A DNA stretch of 50,735 nt from Flavobacteriales bacterium (lineage in GTDB: Bacteria > Bacteroidota > Bacteroidia > Flavobacteriales_D > Sanyastnellaceae), in contig CANGTU010000020.1 of NCBI GenBank assembly GCA_947456965.1, positions 1 through 50,735 of the forward strand, written 5' to 3'. The notes under the pieces were generated by a model, which did no database searches, had not been told where the DNA came from, and worked only from the letters and a program-made list of their open reading frames with translations. Below, piece after piece: positions 1 through 7,902 of this stretch. The translations under genes and the position numbers were made by a program. How positions within the stretch are numbered: the first letter of the stretch is position 1; each line of letters starts with the position of its first letter.

Positions 1-104
1 CTGTCACAACTCCCGCCATCCCCCTTAACTCCGCACTTGAAGCTGCACTCCTGCCCAACGAAGAGAAAGTAGCAGGCAAAGTGGCAGAGTTATTGAAATT
101 CTGA
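1..104 (+). CDS. C-terminal end of a protein cut by the window edge
   Basis: An open frame enters from the left edge and stops with TGA at 102-104. It encodes about 33 residues ending in AELLKF. The pattern of a proline-rich strand, then LExxLLPN, then a short helix resembles the C-terminal tail of transketolase-type E1-beta subunits of 2-oxoacid dehydrogenases. With so little sequence this is only a suggestion. Confidence 0.45.
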   Translation, partial: VTTPAIPLNSALEAALLPNEEKVAGKVAELLKF

Positions 105-125
105 AAACCATATCCATTTGAGGCC

Positions 126-809
126 ATGAAATACGCGTCAATCCTCCTCGCCCTGCTGATATGGCCATTGGCTTGCGTTTTCGCACAAACCCCATTCGAG
201 GGAGTCATCCGTACTACCGTCAAACTGGTTCAGGCTCCACCGGAACTTCAGGGAATGGAGAATGCACTCGGGCAGCATATGACGACCTATGTGAAAGGCA
301 ATAAAAGTCGTGTGGAGCAAACCAGCATCTCGGGTAATAACATCATCATCACGGACAGGGAGAGCCGTCAGGTCGTTATGCTGCTCGACATGATGGGGCA
401 AAAAATTGCGATGACCCTTGCGATGACCGAGGATTATCCCGGCCAAGGGGTCAACCTGACGGAGTTCGAATATGCGGGCCAGCCCATCCGGATGACAGGT
501 GAAATTCGGAACATTTCAGGTTACTCGTGCGAAAAGGGAATTCTGAACTTGGATGATAACATCAGCACTGAGTGCTGGTTTGCTCGGGCATTTCCCTTCA
601 GCGGTTTATTTGACAAGCGATTACCCGGGATGCCCATGCAATACACCATTCTTCAGGATAAGGTGCACATGGAATTCACCCTCTCAGAAATCCGCGAAGA
701 GGTACTGGATCCTTCGATCTTTACCATTCCTGATGAGTATACCGTGAAAACGTCCGAGGAGATGATGCAGTTTATGCCGCTCATGCAAGGAGGACCAGAT
801 GGTGAGTAA
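126..809 (+). CDS. Secreted DUF4412-like protein
   Basis: This 227-residue protein has a clear Sec signal peptide at residues 1-20 ending in CVFAQ, so the mature chain is periplasmic or surface-exposed. The body is a single soluble domain beginning FEGVIRTTVKL, with a later stretch on metal/ligand-like Met-rich strands and a closing IFTIPDEY segment, as in Bacteroidota DUF4412 proteins. Their function is not known. A near-consensus -7 element (TCCATTTG, 113-120) lies five bases before the ATG. Its stop overlaps the next gene by 11 bases, so the two are probably co-transcribed. Confidence 0.8.
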   Translation: MKYASILLALLIWPLACVFAQTPFEGVIRTTVKLVQAPPELQGMENALGQHMTTYVKGNKSRVEQTSISGNNIIITDRESRQVVMLLDMMGQKIAMTLAMTEDYPGQGVNLTEFEYAGQPIRMTGEIRNISGYSCEKGILNLDDNISTECWFARAFPFSGLFDKRLPGMPMQYTILQDKVHMEFTLSEIREEVLDPSIFTIPDEYTVKTSEEMMQFMPLMQGGPDGE

Positions 810-1308
810 ACCGCGTGCTGAGCGGCTTCGCTCATGGCTTGCCCGGTATGGCTTTTTGCTGGTGCTGGCCGCAGGCATCGGCTACTGGTATTTCCGCTAT
901 ATGGTGGTGCATGAAATTGCATGGAGCGATCAGGCAGTGATCACTCCCGATGGGCGCCACCTGCCGGCCGAAGAAGCCCTGCAGTTTCCCTGTGTCGTGC
1001 ATTTCTATGCCTCATGGTGCGGACCATGTGTGGCTGAACTCCCGAAGCTGTCCGGATTCGCCGCCTCCCACCGGCATATCCGCATTTACCTGATCACAGA
1101 TGATTCAGCTGAAAAGGCACAACGTGTAAGTGAGGCCTTTGGACTCGATGTGCTGCGTGCAGATGATCTGGATGATTTTGGTGTACACACCATTCCGGTG
1201 ACTTATTTCTACGACAAGCGCCACGAGCAGGTCATGGCCACCCAAGGGGCCGTGGCCTGGGATAATCATTCTGCTACCCAACCCATAGAAAACCTGTTTT
1301 CACAATAA
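799..1308 (+). CDS. Membrane-anchored thioredoxin-fold protein (TlpA/ResA-like)
   Basis: The protein has 169 residues: one N-terminal membrane anchor (about residues 16-36) and a periplasmic thioredoxin domain. The active site is ASWCGPC at about residues 72-78, and the cis-proline loop is visible as TIPVTYFYD. Such proteins reduce or exchange disulfides in the periplasm, for example on apocytochrome c haem-binding cysteines. This fits the haem lipoproteins encoded just downstream, although that link is inferred. The start is supported by AAGGAGG about eight bases upstream, an unusually strong ribosome-binding site for this phylum, and lies inside the end of the preceding gene. Confidence 0.85.
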   Translation: MVSKPRAERLRSWLARYGFLLVLAAGIGYWYFRYMVVHEIAWSDQAVITPDGRHLPAEEALQFPCVVHFYASWCGPCVAELPKLSGFAASHRHIRIYLITDDSAEKAQRVSEAFGLDVLRADDLDDFGVHTIPVTYFYDKRHEQVMATQGAVAWDNHSATQPIENLFSQ

Positions 1309-1317
1309 GAACAAATC

Positions 1318-1617
1318 ATGAGTCAATCATTTGAAGGCACTTCCCGCATCACCGTGATCCTCGATGGTCAGGAAACTCAATTTAACCTGGATACTTCGGG
1401 CGAGACCATCCTGAATGCTGCACTCGATCAGGGCCTCGATGCCCCTTACTCCTGCAAAGGAGGAATCTGTACGACTTGCCAGGGCAAAGTATTGAATGGC
1501 TCTGTGCGCATGGAACAAAACCACGCACTTACTCCCCGCGAAATTGAAAAAGGATTTGTGCTCGTATGCCAGTCACACCCCACTTCGGAAGAGGTGACCA
1601 TCACATGGGATATCTGA
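1318..1617 (+). CDS. Stand-alone plant-type [2Fe-2S] ferredoxin
   Basis: This 99-residue cytosolic ferredoxin has cysteines 46, 51, 54 and 84 in the CX4CX2CX29C spacing of plant-type [2Fe-2S] proteins. The motif CKGGICTTC and the tail GFVLVCQSHP closely match the C-terminal ferredoxin domain of PaaE-type reductases, but the flavin and NAD(P)H modules are absent and the upstream gene is a thioredoxin. It should shuttle single electrons to an unidentified partner. It starts nine bases after the thioredoxin gene, so the two are probably one transcript. Confidence 0.85.
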   Translation: MSQSFEGTSRITVILDGQETQFNLDTSGETILNAALDQGLDAPYSCKGGICTTCQGKVLNGSVRMEQNHALTPREIEKGFVLVCQSHPTSEEVTITWDI

Positions 1618-1891
1618 AGTATATGCTGCTGGTCCTGCCCGATGGAACAACATGGCATTCAATTCACCCATGATTAGCCGCTGCGCATAGATGAGGTCAC
1701 CTGGCTTCTCAGAAGCATTGCGGCCAGCTCAGGCTGCTGATCTGCATCAGTTGCGCTGCACTGGGCTCCGAAAAGTCCGTACCTTTCGATACGCGGAAAG
1801 AAAAGGCGCTATCTCCCACAATGGGAAGTCCACTCTTCCCGTTTGAAAAAGTCATATGGAAATGAGAGGGATGTATCCATACACTTGAATC
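1618..1891 (+). other. Gene-free gap, 274 bases
   Basis: No supported gene lies here. A short open stretch with no start codon ends with TGA near 1860, and I see no repeat, tRNA or clear terminator. It separates the ferredoxin gene from the haem-lipoprotein operon and probably holds that operon's promoter. Confidence 0.5.
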
Positions 1892-2608
1892 ATGATAAAT
1901 CTGCGATCCATACAAACCGCCTGCGTGGCGGGAGTATTTCTGGCTGCAGGGCTTGGGGCCTGCAAACACGATATACCCGAGCCGGTAGTTGAAGATCCCG
2001 GAGGAAATGGCACCACCCAGCCGTGTGATCCCGGAACGGTCTACTTTCAGAATGATATCCTGCCCTTTCTCATCGCCAACTGCGCTCAGGCGGATTGTCA
2101 TGATCAGGCAGCTCCGCAGGAAGGTATTGGATTATATAGTTACAGCTCGGTTATGGCTTCCGGTATTGTCTCGCCCGGCAGTCCTTCATCAAGCGAATTG
2201 TACGATGTCATTACCGAGGATAATCCAAATAGTGTAATGCCTCCTCCATCTTCCGGAATAGTGCTCAATTCTGATCAGATCAGCATGATCAGTACGTGGA
2301 TCAGTCAGGGAGCCCAGAATAACAGCTGTGTTGCGGATTGTGACCCCAATCAGTTTACCTTCAGTGCAGTGATTGCTCCCATGATACAAACCCATTGTCA
2401 GGGATGTCATTCCGGCGCTTCGCCTGATGGCGGGCTTTCCCTCACCAATTTCTCCCAGATCAGCGCTTCGGCCTTGAATGGTTCGCTCATGGCCGGACTT
2501 ACAGGTACGCAAGGTATCCCGCTGATGCCCTACAATACGTCAGGCCTCAGTGCCTGCCAGATTCAACAAGTACAGAACTGGATTGATGCCGGTGCACCCA
2601 ACAACTGA
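1892..2608 (+). CDS. Di-haem c-type cytochrome lipoprotein
   Basis: The 238-residue protein has a lipoprotein signal with lipobox LGAC (Cys 24), so it is likely anchored in the outer or inner membrane. Two similar domains follow, each beginning near YFQNDILPFL or FTFSAVIAPM and each holding one haem site. The first is CAQADCH, a CX4CH variant, and the second is the standard CQGCH. Each domain ends in a WI/DxGAxNN segment, as in the planctomycete-type cytochrome c domain common in Bacteroidota. It should transfer electrons in the envelope. The next gene overlaps its stop as TGATG. Confidence 0.8.
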   Translation: MINLRSIQTACVAGVFLAAGLGACKHDIPEPVVEDPGGNGTTQPCDPGTVYFQNDILPFLIANCAQADCHDQAAPQEGIGLYSYSSVMASGIVSPGSPSSSELYDVITEDNPNSVMPPPSSGIVLNSDQISMISTWISQGAQNNSCVADCDPNQFTFSAVIAPMIQTHCQGCHSGASPDGGLSLTNFSQISASALNGSLMAGLTGTQGIPLMPYNTSGLSACQIQQVQNWIDAGAPNN

Positions 2609-2991
2609 TGTTCAGCATGAAACTACGCATCCTTTTCACCTCCACAATTCTTGCGGGAATGGTCGCATTGGGCGGTTGCTACTACGATGTGGAGTCGGAA
2701 CTTTATCCCGGCGGATCTCCCTGCAATCCCAATGAATTCACATTTTCCGGAAGGGTCCAGCCAATCGTGCAACAGTACTGCCTGCCTTGCCACAGCCAGG
2801 CTCAGGGATCCGGCGGAATCGTATTGGAAGGATTTGTAAACATCCGGAACGCTGCCGTGAATGGCTCACTGCTCTGCACCATCCGCCATGATTCCGGATG
2901 CTCACCTATGCCAAAGAACAGCGCCAAACTAAGTGACTGCGACATCAATGCCATTCAGGATTGGGTAGATGCAGGAGCGCTCGAAAACTAA
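2608..2991 (+). CDS. Mono-haem c-type cytochrome lipoprotein
   Basis: This 127-residue lipoprotein (lipobox LGGC) contains one cytochrome domain of the same family as the second domain of the preceding protein. It shares the opening NEFTFSGRVQPIVQQ, the haem motif CLPCH and the closing IQDWVDAGA. The two genes therefore probably arose by duplication. The ATG at 2608 overlaps the upstream stop; an equally plausible ATG at 2617 gives the sequence MKLRILF. Together the two lipoproteins carry three predicted haems. Confidence 0.8.
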   Translation: MFSMKLRILFTSTILAGMVALGGCYYDVESELYPGGSPCNPNEFTFSGRVQPIVQQYCLPCHSQAQGSGGIVLEGFVNIRNAAVNGSLLCTIRHDSGCSPMPKNSAKLSDCDINAIQDWVDAGALEN

Positions 2992-2996
2992 GCCCC

Positions 2997-3416
2997 ATGA
3001 AGAAGAAAATTCTGCTCACACTTCTCATAGCCGCCGCCGTGGCAGGGGCGTACGGCATTTATCTGTGGAATAAGCCCAAAAGAACTGCAAGTGATGAAGA
3101 GGCTGCCGCATCTCTGACTGCTGCTGAACTCTACTCCAGCTTCGCCACAGACGCAACCGGAGCCAATGCTCTATATCTGGACAAGGTGATTGAAGTGCGC
3201 GGTACGGTTTCTGACATCGCCCTGAACGCCGATGGTATTGCTACCCTCACACTCGAAACAGATGACCCCATGGCGGCCGTCATGTGCACCTATGCGCCAG
3301 ATGCCGCTAACACCGCGACAATCGGAAAGCAAATCCTGCTTCACGGCATCTGCTCAGGGATGCAGGGTGACCTTATGCCTTCGGTCGTGCTCTCACAATG
3401 TTCGGAACCTCAATAA
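2997..3416 (+). CDS. Membrane-anchored OB-fold (tRNA_anti-like) protein
   Basis: The 139-residue protein has an N-terminal membrane anchor or signal (residues 3-21) and then a soluble domain with the LYLDKVIEVRGTVSDI strand pattern of the tRNA_anti-like OB fold found in envelope proteins of this phylum. Two cysteines near the end (MCTYAP and GICSGM) are notable. Its start lies five bases after the cytochrome gene. The molecular role is unknown; the context suggests an accessory factor of the haem/YceI module. Confidence 0.75.
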   Translation: MKKKILLTLLIAAAVAGAYGIYLWNKPKRTASDEEAAASLTAAELYSSFATDATGANALYLDKVIEVRGTVSDIALNADGIATLTLETDDPMAAVMCTYAPDAANTATIGKQILLHGICSGMQGDLMPSVVLSQCSEPQ

Positions 3417-3435
3417 ATCCAGAAAAATCAAGTCC

Positions 3436-3990
3436 ATGAAAAACCTTTTTTTCCTTTTCGCTGCGCTCCTCGGCTTTTCTACAGCCACATGCGCACAGAA
3501 GTACTTCACGCGAACAGCGCACATCGACTTCTACTCCCATACATCCATTGAAGACATCAAAGCTGAAAACAACTCCGGTACGCTGGTGATTGATGCGGCT
3601 ACAGGACAAATTGAAGTCGCCTGTACCATCAAGGCCTTCGAATTTGAAAAGGCCCTCATGCAGGAGCACTTCAATGAGAATTACATGGAGAGCAATACCT
3701 ACCCAAACGCTACTTTCAAGGGTAAGCTCGAGAATATCTCGTCCATCAACTTCACCAAACCGGGAAGCTATACCACCAAGGCCACAGGGACGCTGACGAT
3801 GCACGGTGTTGAACAAGCGGTATCTGTTCCAGTGACCATTACCGTGGAAGGTGACAAGATCACGGGGGAAACCCGCTTTGTCGTGAACCCCAACGACTAT
3901 AAGATCAATATACCGGGACCCGTGAAGGGCAAAATTTCAGAAGCCATCGAGGTCAAAGTGAAGGCCAATCTGGCTCAACTCAAAAAATAG
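3436..3990 (+). CDS. YceI-family periplasmic lipid-binding protein
   Basis: The 184-residue protein has a signal peptide (residues 1-19, cleavage after CAQ) followed by a YceI domain. The lipocalin-like barrel is marked by HIDFYSHT, by MxxxxFNENYMESNTYPNATFKG and by GTLTMHGVEQAVSVPV. YceI proteins bind long isoprenoid or quinone-like lipids in a central tunnel. In this operon it sits between an OB-fold protein and an outer-membrane barrel and follows two cytochromes, so a quinone-linked envelope process is plausible but not shown. Confidence 0.9.
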   Translation: MKNLFFLFAALLGFSTATCAQKYFTRTAHIDFYSHTSIEDIKAENNSGTLVIDAATGQIEVACTIKAFEFEKALMQEHFNENYMESNTYPNATFKGKLENISSINFTKPGSYTTKATGTLTMHGVEQAVSVPVTITVEGDKITGETRFVVNPNDYKINIPGPVKGKISEAIEVKVKANLAQLKK

Positions 3991-3998
3991 GATTGCTG

Positions 3999-4895
3999 AT
4001 GAAGCGTTTTCTTTTTGTTCTGCTCCTCGCGGCAGCCGGAGTTCCTATCCGGGCTCAGGATGAGGGTGAAGATCTGCTCTCCCTTTTAGGTGATGAAGAA
4101 ACGACGGACTATGCTACCGCGTCATTCAAAACTACCCGGATCATCAACCTTCACTCCGTTGAGCAGGCAGCCGGCGGAGTGCTTGATTTCCGGATCTCTC
4201 ATCGCTTCGGATTTATCAATACCGGAGTCTATGAGATGTTCGGACTTGATGGGGCCACCATCCGGATTGGAATGGAGTATGGCATTAATGACCGCATCAT
4301 GTTGGGAGCCGGACGTTCCAGTTTCAATAAGACCTACGATGCTTTTACCAAGGTGAAGATCCTCCGCCAGAGCTCCGGGAAACGAACCATGCCAATCAGT
4401 TTGTCGTGGTTCAGTTCCATCACCGTGAATACCCTGAAGTGGCAGTTTCCTGAACGGGAGAATCATTTTACATCACGGCTTCAATACGCGCACCAGCTGC
4501 TTATCGCCCGCAAATTCAACGAACGACTCTCGCTCCAGTTGAGCCCCACCCTGATTCACCGCAACCTTGTCTCGGTGCCGGAAGAAGCACATGATGTGAT
4601 TGCCTTCGGCGGAGGCGGTCGCTTCAAAGTGACCAAGCGATCCAGTATCAATGCGGAATATATATACGTGCTGCCCGACCAATTGCTACCCATGTACCAC
4701 AACAGCTTCTCGGTGGGTATGGATATCGAGACCGGGGGGCACGTGTTTCAGCTCCATTGTACCAACAGTACTTCCATGGTGGAAACGGGCTTTGTGTCGG
4801 AAACGGTCGGCGATTGGATGGAAGGCGATATTCATTTCGGATTCAACATCTCCCGCGTGTTTACTGTTAAGCAGCGCAAGCGGCCGGCTGAATAA
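3999..4895 (+). CDS. DUF5777-family outer-membrane beta-barrel protein
   Basis: The 298-residue protein has a signal peptide (residues 1-20, ending IRAQ) followed by alternating amphipathic strands rich in aromatic residues. The segments VLDFRISHRFG, RIGMEYGINDRIMLGAGRSS and the closing barrel strands match DUF5777 proteins. It should lie in the outer membrane as the last gene of the cytochrome-OB-YceI operon. A TTG six bases earlier is possible, but the ATG gives the better signal peptide. Only 13 bases separate its stop from the convergent queE. Confidence 0.8.
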   Translation: MKRFLFVLLLAAAGVPIRAQDEGEDLLSLLGDEETTDYATASFKTTRIINLHSVEQAAGGVLDFRISHRFGFINTGVYEMFGLDGATIRIGMEYGINDRIMLGAGRSSFNKTYDAFTKVKILRQSSGKRTMPISLSWFSSITVNTLKWQFPERENHFTSRLQYAHQLLIARKFNERLSLQLSPTLIHRNLVSVPEEAHDVIAFGGGGRFKVTKRSSINAEYIYVLPDQLLPMYHNSFSVGMDIETGGHVFQLHCTNSTSMVETGFVSETVGDWMEGDIHFGFNISRVFTVKQRKRPAE

Positions 4896-4908
4896 GGGCT
4901 ACAGCCAG

Positions 4909-5517
4909 TCAGTCAACGCCCATGTACTTGTGAGTCTGCAGCGAAATGCGCCACTGCGGATGCTTTCTTACATAGTCGAAGATGATTGGAGTATGCTGCT
5001 CGCGCTTGCTCCATTCGGGCTGAAGATAGAGGGCGGCACCTTCGTTCAATCCCTCCCTGAAGCCCTCGGCCCATGGGATATCCGATGGGTGAAAGATCAC
5101 GACCTTGAGCTCGTCAGCGCGCCGCAGAAGTTCCGGTAAGGGCTTCTTGAATTTCTTTGGTGAAAAAGTCACCCAATCCCACTCTCCGGTAAGCGCATAC
5201 ACCCCGCTGGTCTCAATGTGGGTGCGCATTCCTCTGGAATGCAGTGATCGCGTGAGTGCTGTCAGATCATGCATGGCAGGCTCACCACCGGTGACCACCA
5301 CAATCGGCGCTCCTGAATCAACAGCGAGGCGCGTAAGTTCATCTATACTGATCTGTGGATGCGCCGAAACATCCCAGGATTCCTTGACATCACACCACGT
5401 ACAACCCACATCACAGCCAGCCAGACGGATGAAGTAAGCCGGCGTCCCCGTATACGCACCCTCTCCCTGTACGGTATAGAAATGCTCCATGACCGGAAGT
5501 ATCGGGGTTTCACTCAT
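4909..5517 (-). CDS. queE: 7-carboxy-7-deazaguanine synthase (radical SAM)
   Basis: QueE converts 6-carboxytetrahydropterin to 7-carboxy-7-deazaguanine, a step of queuosine tRNA-modification biosynthesis. The 202-residue protein has the radical-SAM cysteines 35, 39 and 42 (CDVGCTWC), preceded by TVQGEGAYTG, the substrate-contact region. The SAM-binding GGE appears in VVTGGEPA and SPKKFKKP closes the substrate pocket. I chose the ATG at 5517 because TACTTTTG ends four bases before it; an in-frame start further upstream would lie inside the promoter. Confidence 0.93.
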   Translation of the reverse strand: MSETPILPVMEHFYTVQGEGAYTGTPAYFIRLAGCDVGCTWCDVKESWDVSAHPQISIDELTRLAVDSGAPIVVVTGGEPAMHDLTALTRSLHSRGMRTHIETSGVYALTGEWDWVTFSPKKFKKPLPELLRRADELKVVIFHPSDIPWAEGFREGLNEGAALYLQPEWSKREQHTPIIFDYVRKHPQWRISLQTHKYMGVD

Positions 5518-5521
5518 ACTG

Positions 5522-5529
5522 CAAAAGTA
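5522..5529 (-). promoter_or_regulatory. queE -7 promoter element
   Basis: TACTTTTG on the minus strand matches the Bacteroidota -7 consensus TAnnTTTG and ends four bases before the queE ATG, predicting a leaderless or nearly leaderless mRNA. Confidence 0.65.
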
Positions 5530-5562
5530 AAGGGGCAACCGGGGAGAATAGCGAAAGCCCAC

Positions 5563-6013
5563 ACAACAGATATTGTTTCCGGCTGACAGGACATGGATGG
5601 AAATCGCCTCGCCTGGCCTGGCGTCCGCAGTCTTTGTACCTCATCAGAGGTCTTCCGAAAGGAGCCTCAACTCCCCGGGAATGTTCCGTCCTGCGCTGCA
5701 TATGCAACCGGACCCGACCGGGCTACCTGGGAATGTAACCCGTGAGGGACCATTCCCGACTCAACGAAGCGTGCTGGTTTCCGATAACTTCTTCAGTCAA
5801 CCTGATTCAACACCCTCATGTGGGCCTTCTGAATCCGACGGCCGTCCGCCGCCGGGGGATTTCGCAACTCGCGGCTGCTTGATCCCGCAACCCCTCTTAA
5901 CGAATCGGATTGCTTTCGAAAAATGGCACTTCCCGCAGGGAAAAGCAAACCCCAGACGAGCGCATTATCCACGGCTTGTCCACCCTGGATATGCACATTT
6001 GTTCACAACCTGA
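5563..6013. other. Gene-free stretch of about 450 bases
   Basis: No convincing gene is seen on either strand. The open frames present show no conserved motif, signal peptide or plausible start. I looked for tmRNA, RNase P and SRP RNA signatures and did not see them. The word GGGAATGT occurs twice (near 5678 and 5732). At the right end a cluster of DnaA-box-like 9-mers is present, described separately. Confidence 0.5.
5965..6007 (+). promoter_or_regulatory. Cluster of DnaA-box-like 9-mers
   Basis: Four same-strand words resemble the TTATCCACA DnaA box: TTATCCACG (5965), TTGTCCACC (5976), ATATGCACA (5989) and TTGTTCACA (5999). Their starts are 10-13 bases apart, about one helical turn. They lie at the edge of the gene-free stretch next to a conserved gene's 3' end. 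Confidence 0.3.
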
Positions 6014-6550
6014 TCAGGCGTCATCCTTTCCACTTTCTCCCACAAACCAGTCCTTTTTGCTCCTGAACAATACATTGAAGGTGGTGAGGGATCCGTAGAT
6101 ACGCGTAATGTATTGCTGAAGGTCAATCTTCTCCGATTCGCTAAGCCCCTTGTGGGCATTGATCTTCTGCTCCATCACGCGAAGGCGGTCACGAAGCATG
6201 ACAACCTTATGGAAAAAGTTTTCGAGGGGAATTTCTTTCGCCTTCAGACTGGAGTCCCCAGGCTGGAGCAGCATCGTCCCGCCTTCCCAGCGATCTCCCA
6301 ACTCTACGATATCGGTCACCTCGTAATACTGGTCAAAGACGTTTCGAACGGCCTCCACGACATCCTCCAACTGCACTACCTGACTTCCTGCAGGCCCCGG
6401 CTGAAGCAAGGTAAATCCCTCATAGGCCTTGCCTATCTCCTTTTCACCATGCTCCCGGAAGAAGATTTTATACCTGTGCTCATCCATGCCAAACACGACT
6501 CCTTCTCCATGCAATGGATGGCGCAATAATGTACCTACTGCATATTCCAT
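6014..6550 (-). CDS. Conserved Bacteroidota hypothetical protein
   Basis: The 178-residue cytosolic protein has no signal peptide or membrane segment. Its first 40 residues (GTLLRHPLHGEGVVFGMD) resemble the small SH3/Tudor-like module found at the C-terminus of UvrD/PcrA helicases, which binds RNA polymerase. The remainder is helical, with a predicted coiled coil around residues 110-145 (VMLRDRLRVMEQKINAHKG). I cannot assign a function. It lies 30 bases downstream of rimO on the other side of that gene's stop, in the same direction. Confidence 0.7.
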   Translation of the reverse strand: MEYAVGTLLRHPLHGEGVVFGMDEHRYKIFFREHGEKEIGKAYEGFTLLQPGPAGSQVVQLEDVVEAVRNVFDQYYEVTDIVELGDRWEGGTMLLQPGDSSLKAKEIPLENFFHKVVMLRDRLRVMEQKINAHKGLSESEKIDLQQYITRIYGSLTTFNVLFRSKKDWFVGESGKDDA

Positions 6551-6580
6551 AGGATTCTTTTTTTTCGAAAAATACGTGGA

Positions 6581-7894
6581 TCAGGGAATGACAACACCAT
6601 GCAGATCGTAGTGGTCAGCATCTTCAATTCGCACCTGCACGAAGTCGCCAATTCGCAGATAGCCATCCGGCGCTGTGATGATCACTTCATTGTCCACTTC
6701 CGGTGAATCGTATTCGGTGCGGCCTACCCAGGTGTCACCCTCGACGCGGTCTGCGAGCACGCGATACTCATGGCCGATTCTGGATTGGTTGTGCTGGAGG
6801 GAAATCTCAGACTGGGCCTCCATGATGCGGCTGGCGCGCTCTTTCTTGACTTCATCGGGCACATCATCCTCACTGAGATATGCATGGGTGTTTTCCTCAT
6901 GTGAATAGGTAAACACTCCCAGCCGGTCAAAACGCTTTTCTGAAACCCACGCCAGCATTTCCTCAAAGTCCTGTTCTGTCTCCCCCGGATAACCGCAGAT
7001 GAGTGTAGTGCGCAGTGCAATGCCCGGCACGCGATCCCGAATAGCGTCAATCAACTCATCCGTTTTCTCTCTCGTAATACCACGCCGCATGGCCTTCAAC
7101 ATCCGGGTAGTGGCGTGCTGGAGCGGCATGTCGAGGTAATTGCAGATATTCGGACGCTCGCGCATCACATCCAGCACCTCCATCGGAAATCCTGAGGGAA
7201 AGGCATACTGCAGCCGGATCCAGTCTAATCCGTCGACATCCGAGAGCCGCCGGAGCAAATCGGGCAATTTCCTGTCCCGGTAGATATCCAGTCCGTAATA
7301 AGTCAGGTCCTGTGCAATGAGGATAAGTTCCCGTGTACCGTTGCGGACAAGCGACCTGGCCTGCGACTCCAGATCATCCATAGGCGTGCTCACATGCTTT
7401 CCGCGCATGAGGGGTATGGCACAAAAAGAACAGGGACGGTCGCAGCCCTCACTGATCTTAAAATAGGCATAATGGGATGGGGTGGTCAACAGCCGCTCGC
7501 CCATCAGCTCATGCTTGTAGTCGGCCTTCAGTGTTTTCAGCAACCGGGGAAGTTCACGCGTCCCGAAAAAGGCGTCCACTTCGGGGATATCGCGCTCCAG
7601 TTCGGGCTTGTATCGCTCGCTCAGGCAACCGGTGACATACAGCTTGTCCACTCGTCCACGCTGCTTCTCCCCAGCCCATGCGAGGATAGTCTGGATGGAC
7701 TCTTCCTTGGCATTGTCAATGAAGCCGCAGGTATTGATAATAACTATCTCAGCATCCTGCTGCTCCGACTCATGCTCCACGTCAAACCGGTTGGCCCGGA
7801 GCTGAGCCATCATCACCTCACTGTCGAAGATATTCTTGGCACAGCCGAGCGTGACCACATTGACTTTGTTCTTTTTGAGTGTCCGGACTTTCAT
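6581..7894 (-). CDS. rimO: Ribosomal protein S12 methylthiotransferase
   Basis: RimO attaches a methylthio group to the conserved aspartate of ribosomal protein S12. The 437-residue protein shows all three parts: the N-terminal UPF0004 domain with cluster cysteines 18, 56 and 90, the radical-SAM CX3CX2C at 151/155/158 (CDRPCSFC), and a C-terminal TRAM domain. The sequence TLGCAKNIFDSE and RGKHVSTPMDDL distinguish it from MiaB. It follows ftsY by eight bases in the rpmG-DUF4295-ftsY-rimO order conserved in the phylum. Confidence 0.95.
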   Translation of the reverse strand: MKVRTLKKNKVNVVTLGCAKNIFDSEVMMAQLRANRFDVEHESEQQDAEIVIINTCGFIDNAKEESIQTILAWAGEKQRGRVDKLYVTGCLSERYKPELERDIPEVDAFFGTRELPRLLKTLKADYKHELMGERLLTTPSHYAYFKISEGCDRPCSFCAIPLMRGKHVSTPMDDLESQARSLVRNGTRELILIAQDLTYYGLDIYRDRKLPDLLRRLSDVDGLDWIRLQYAFPSGFPMEVLDVMRERPNICNYLDMPLQHATTRMLKAMRRGITREKTDELIDAIRDRVPGIALRTTLICGYPGETEQDFEEMLAWVSEKRFDRLGVFTYSHEENTHAYLSEDDVPDEVKKERASRIMEAQSEISLQHNQSRIGHEYRVLADRVEGDTWVGRTEYDSPEVDNEVIITAPDGYLRIGDFVQVRIEDADHYDLHGVVIP

Positions 7895-7902
7895 ACCCAG
7901 GG

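Noticed and set aside
1709-2101. 130-residue minus-strand open frame
   Set aside because: It is antisense to the start of the haem lipoprotein gene and has no family features.
5700-5910. Possible structural RNA (SRP, tmRNA or RNase P)
   Set aside because: GC-rich hairpins are present, but none of the diagnostic conserved blocks could be found.
5573-6013. 146-residue open frame in the gene-free stretch
   Set aside because: No motif, implausible proline/serine-rich composition, and competing frames of similar length on both strands.
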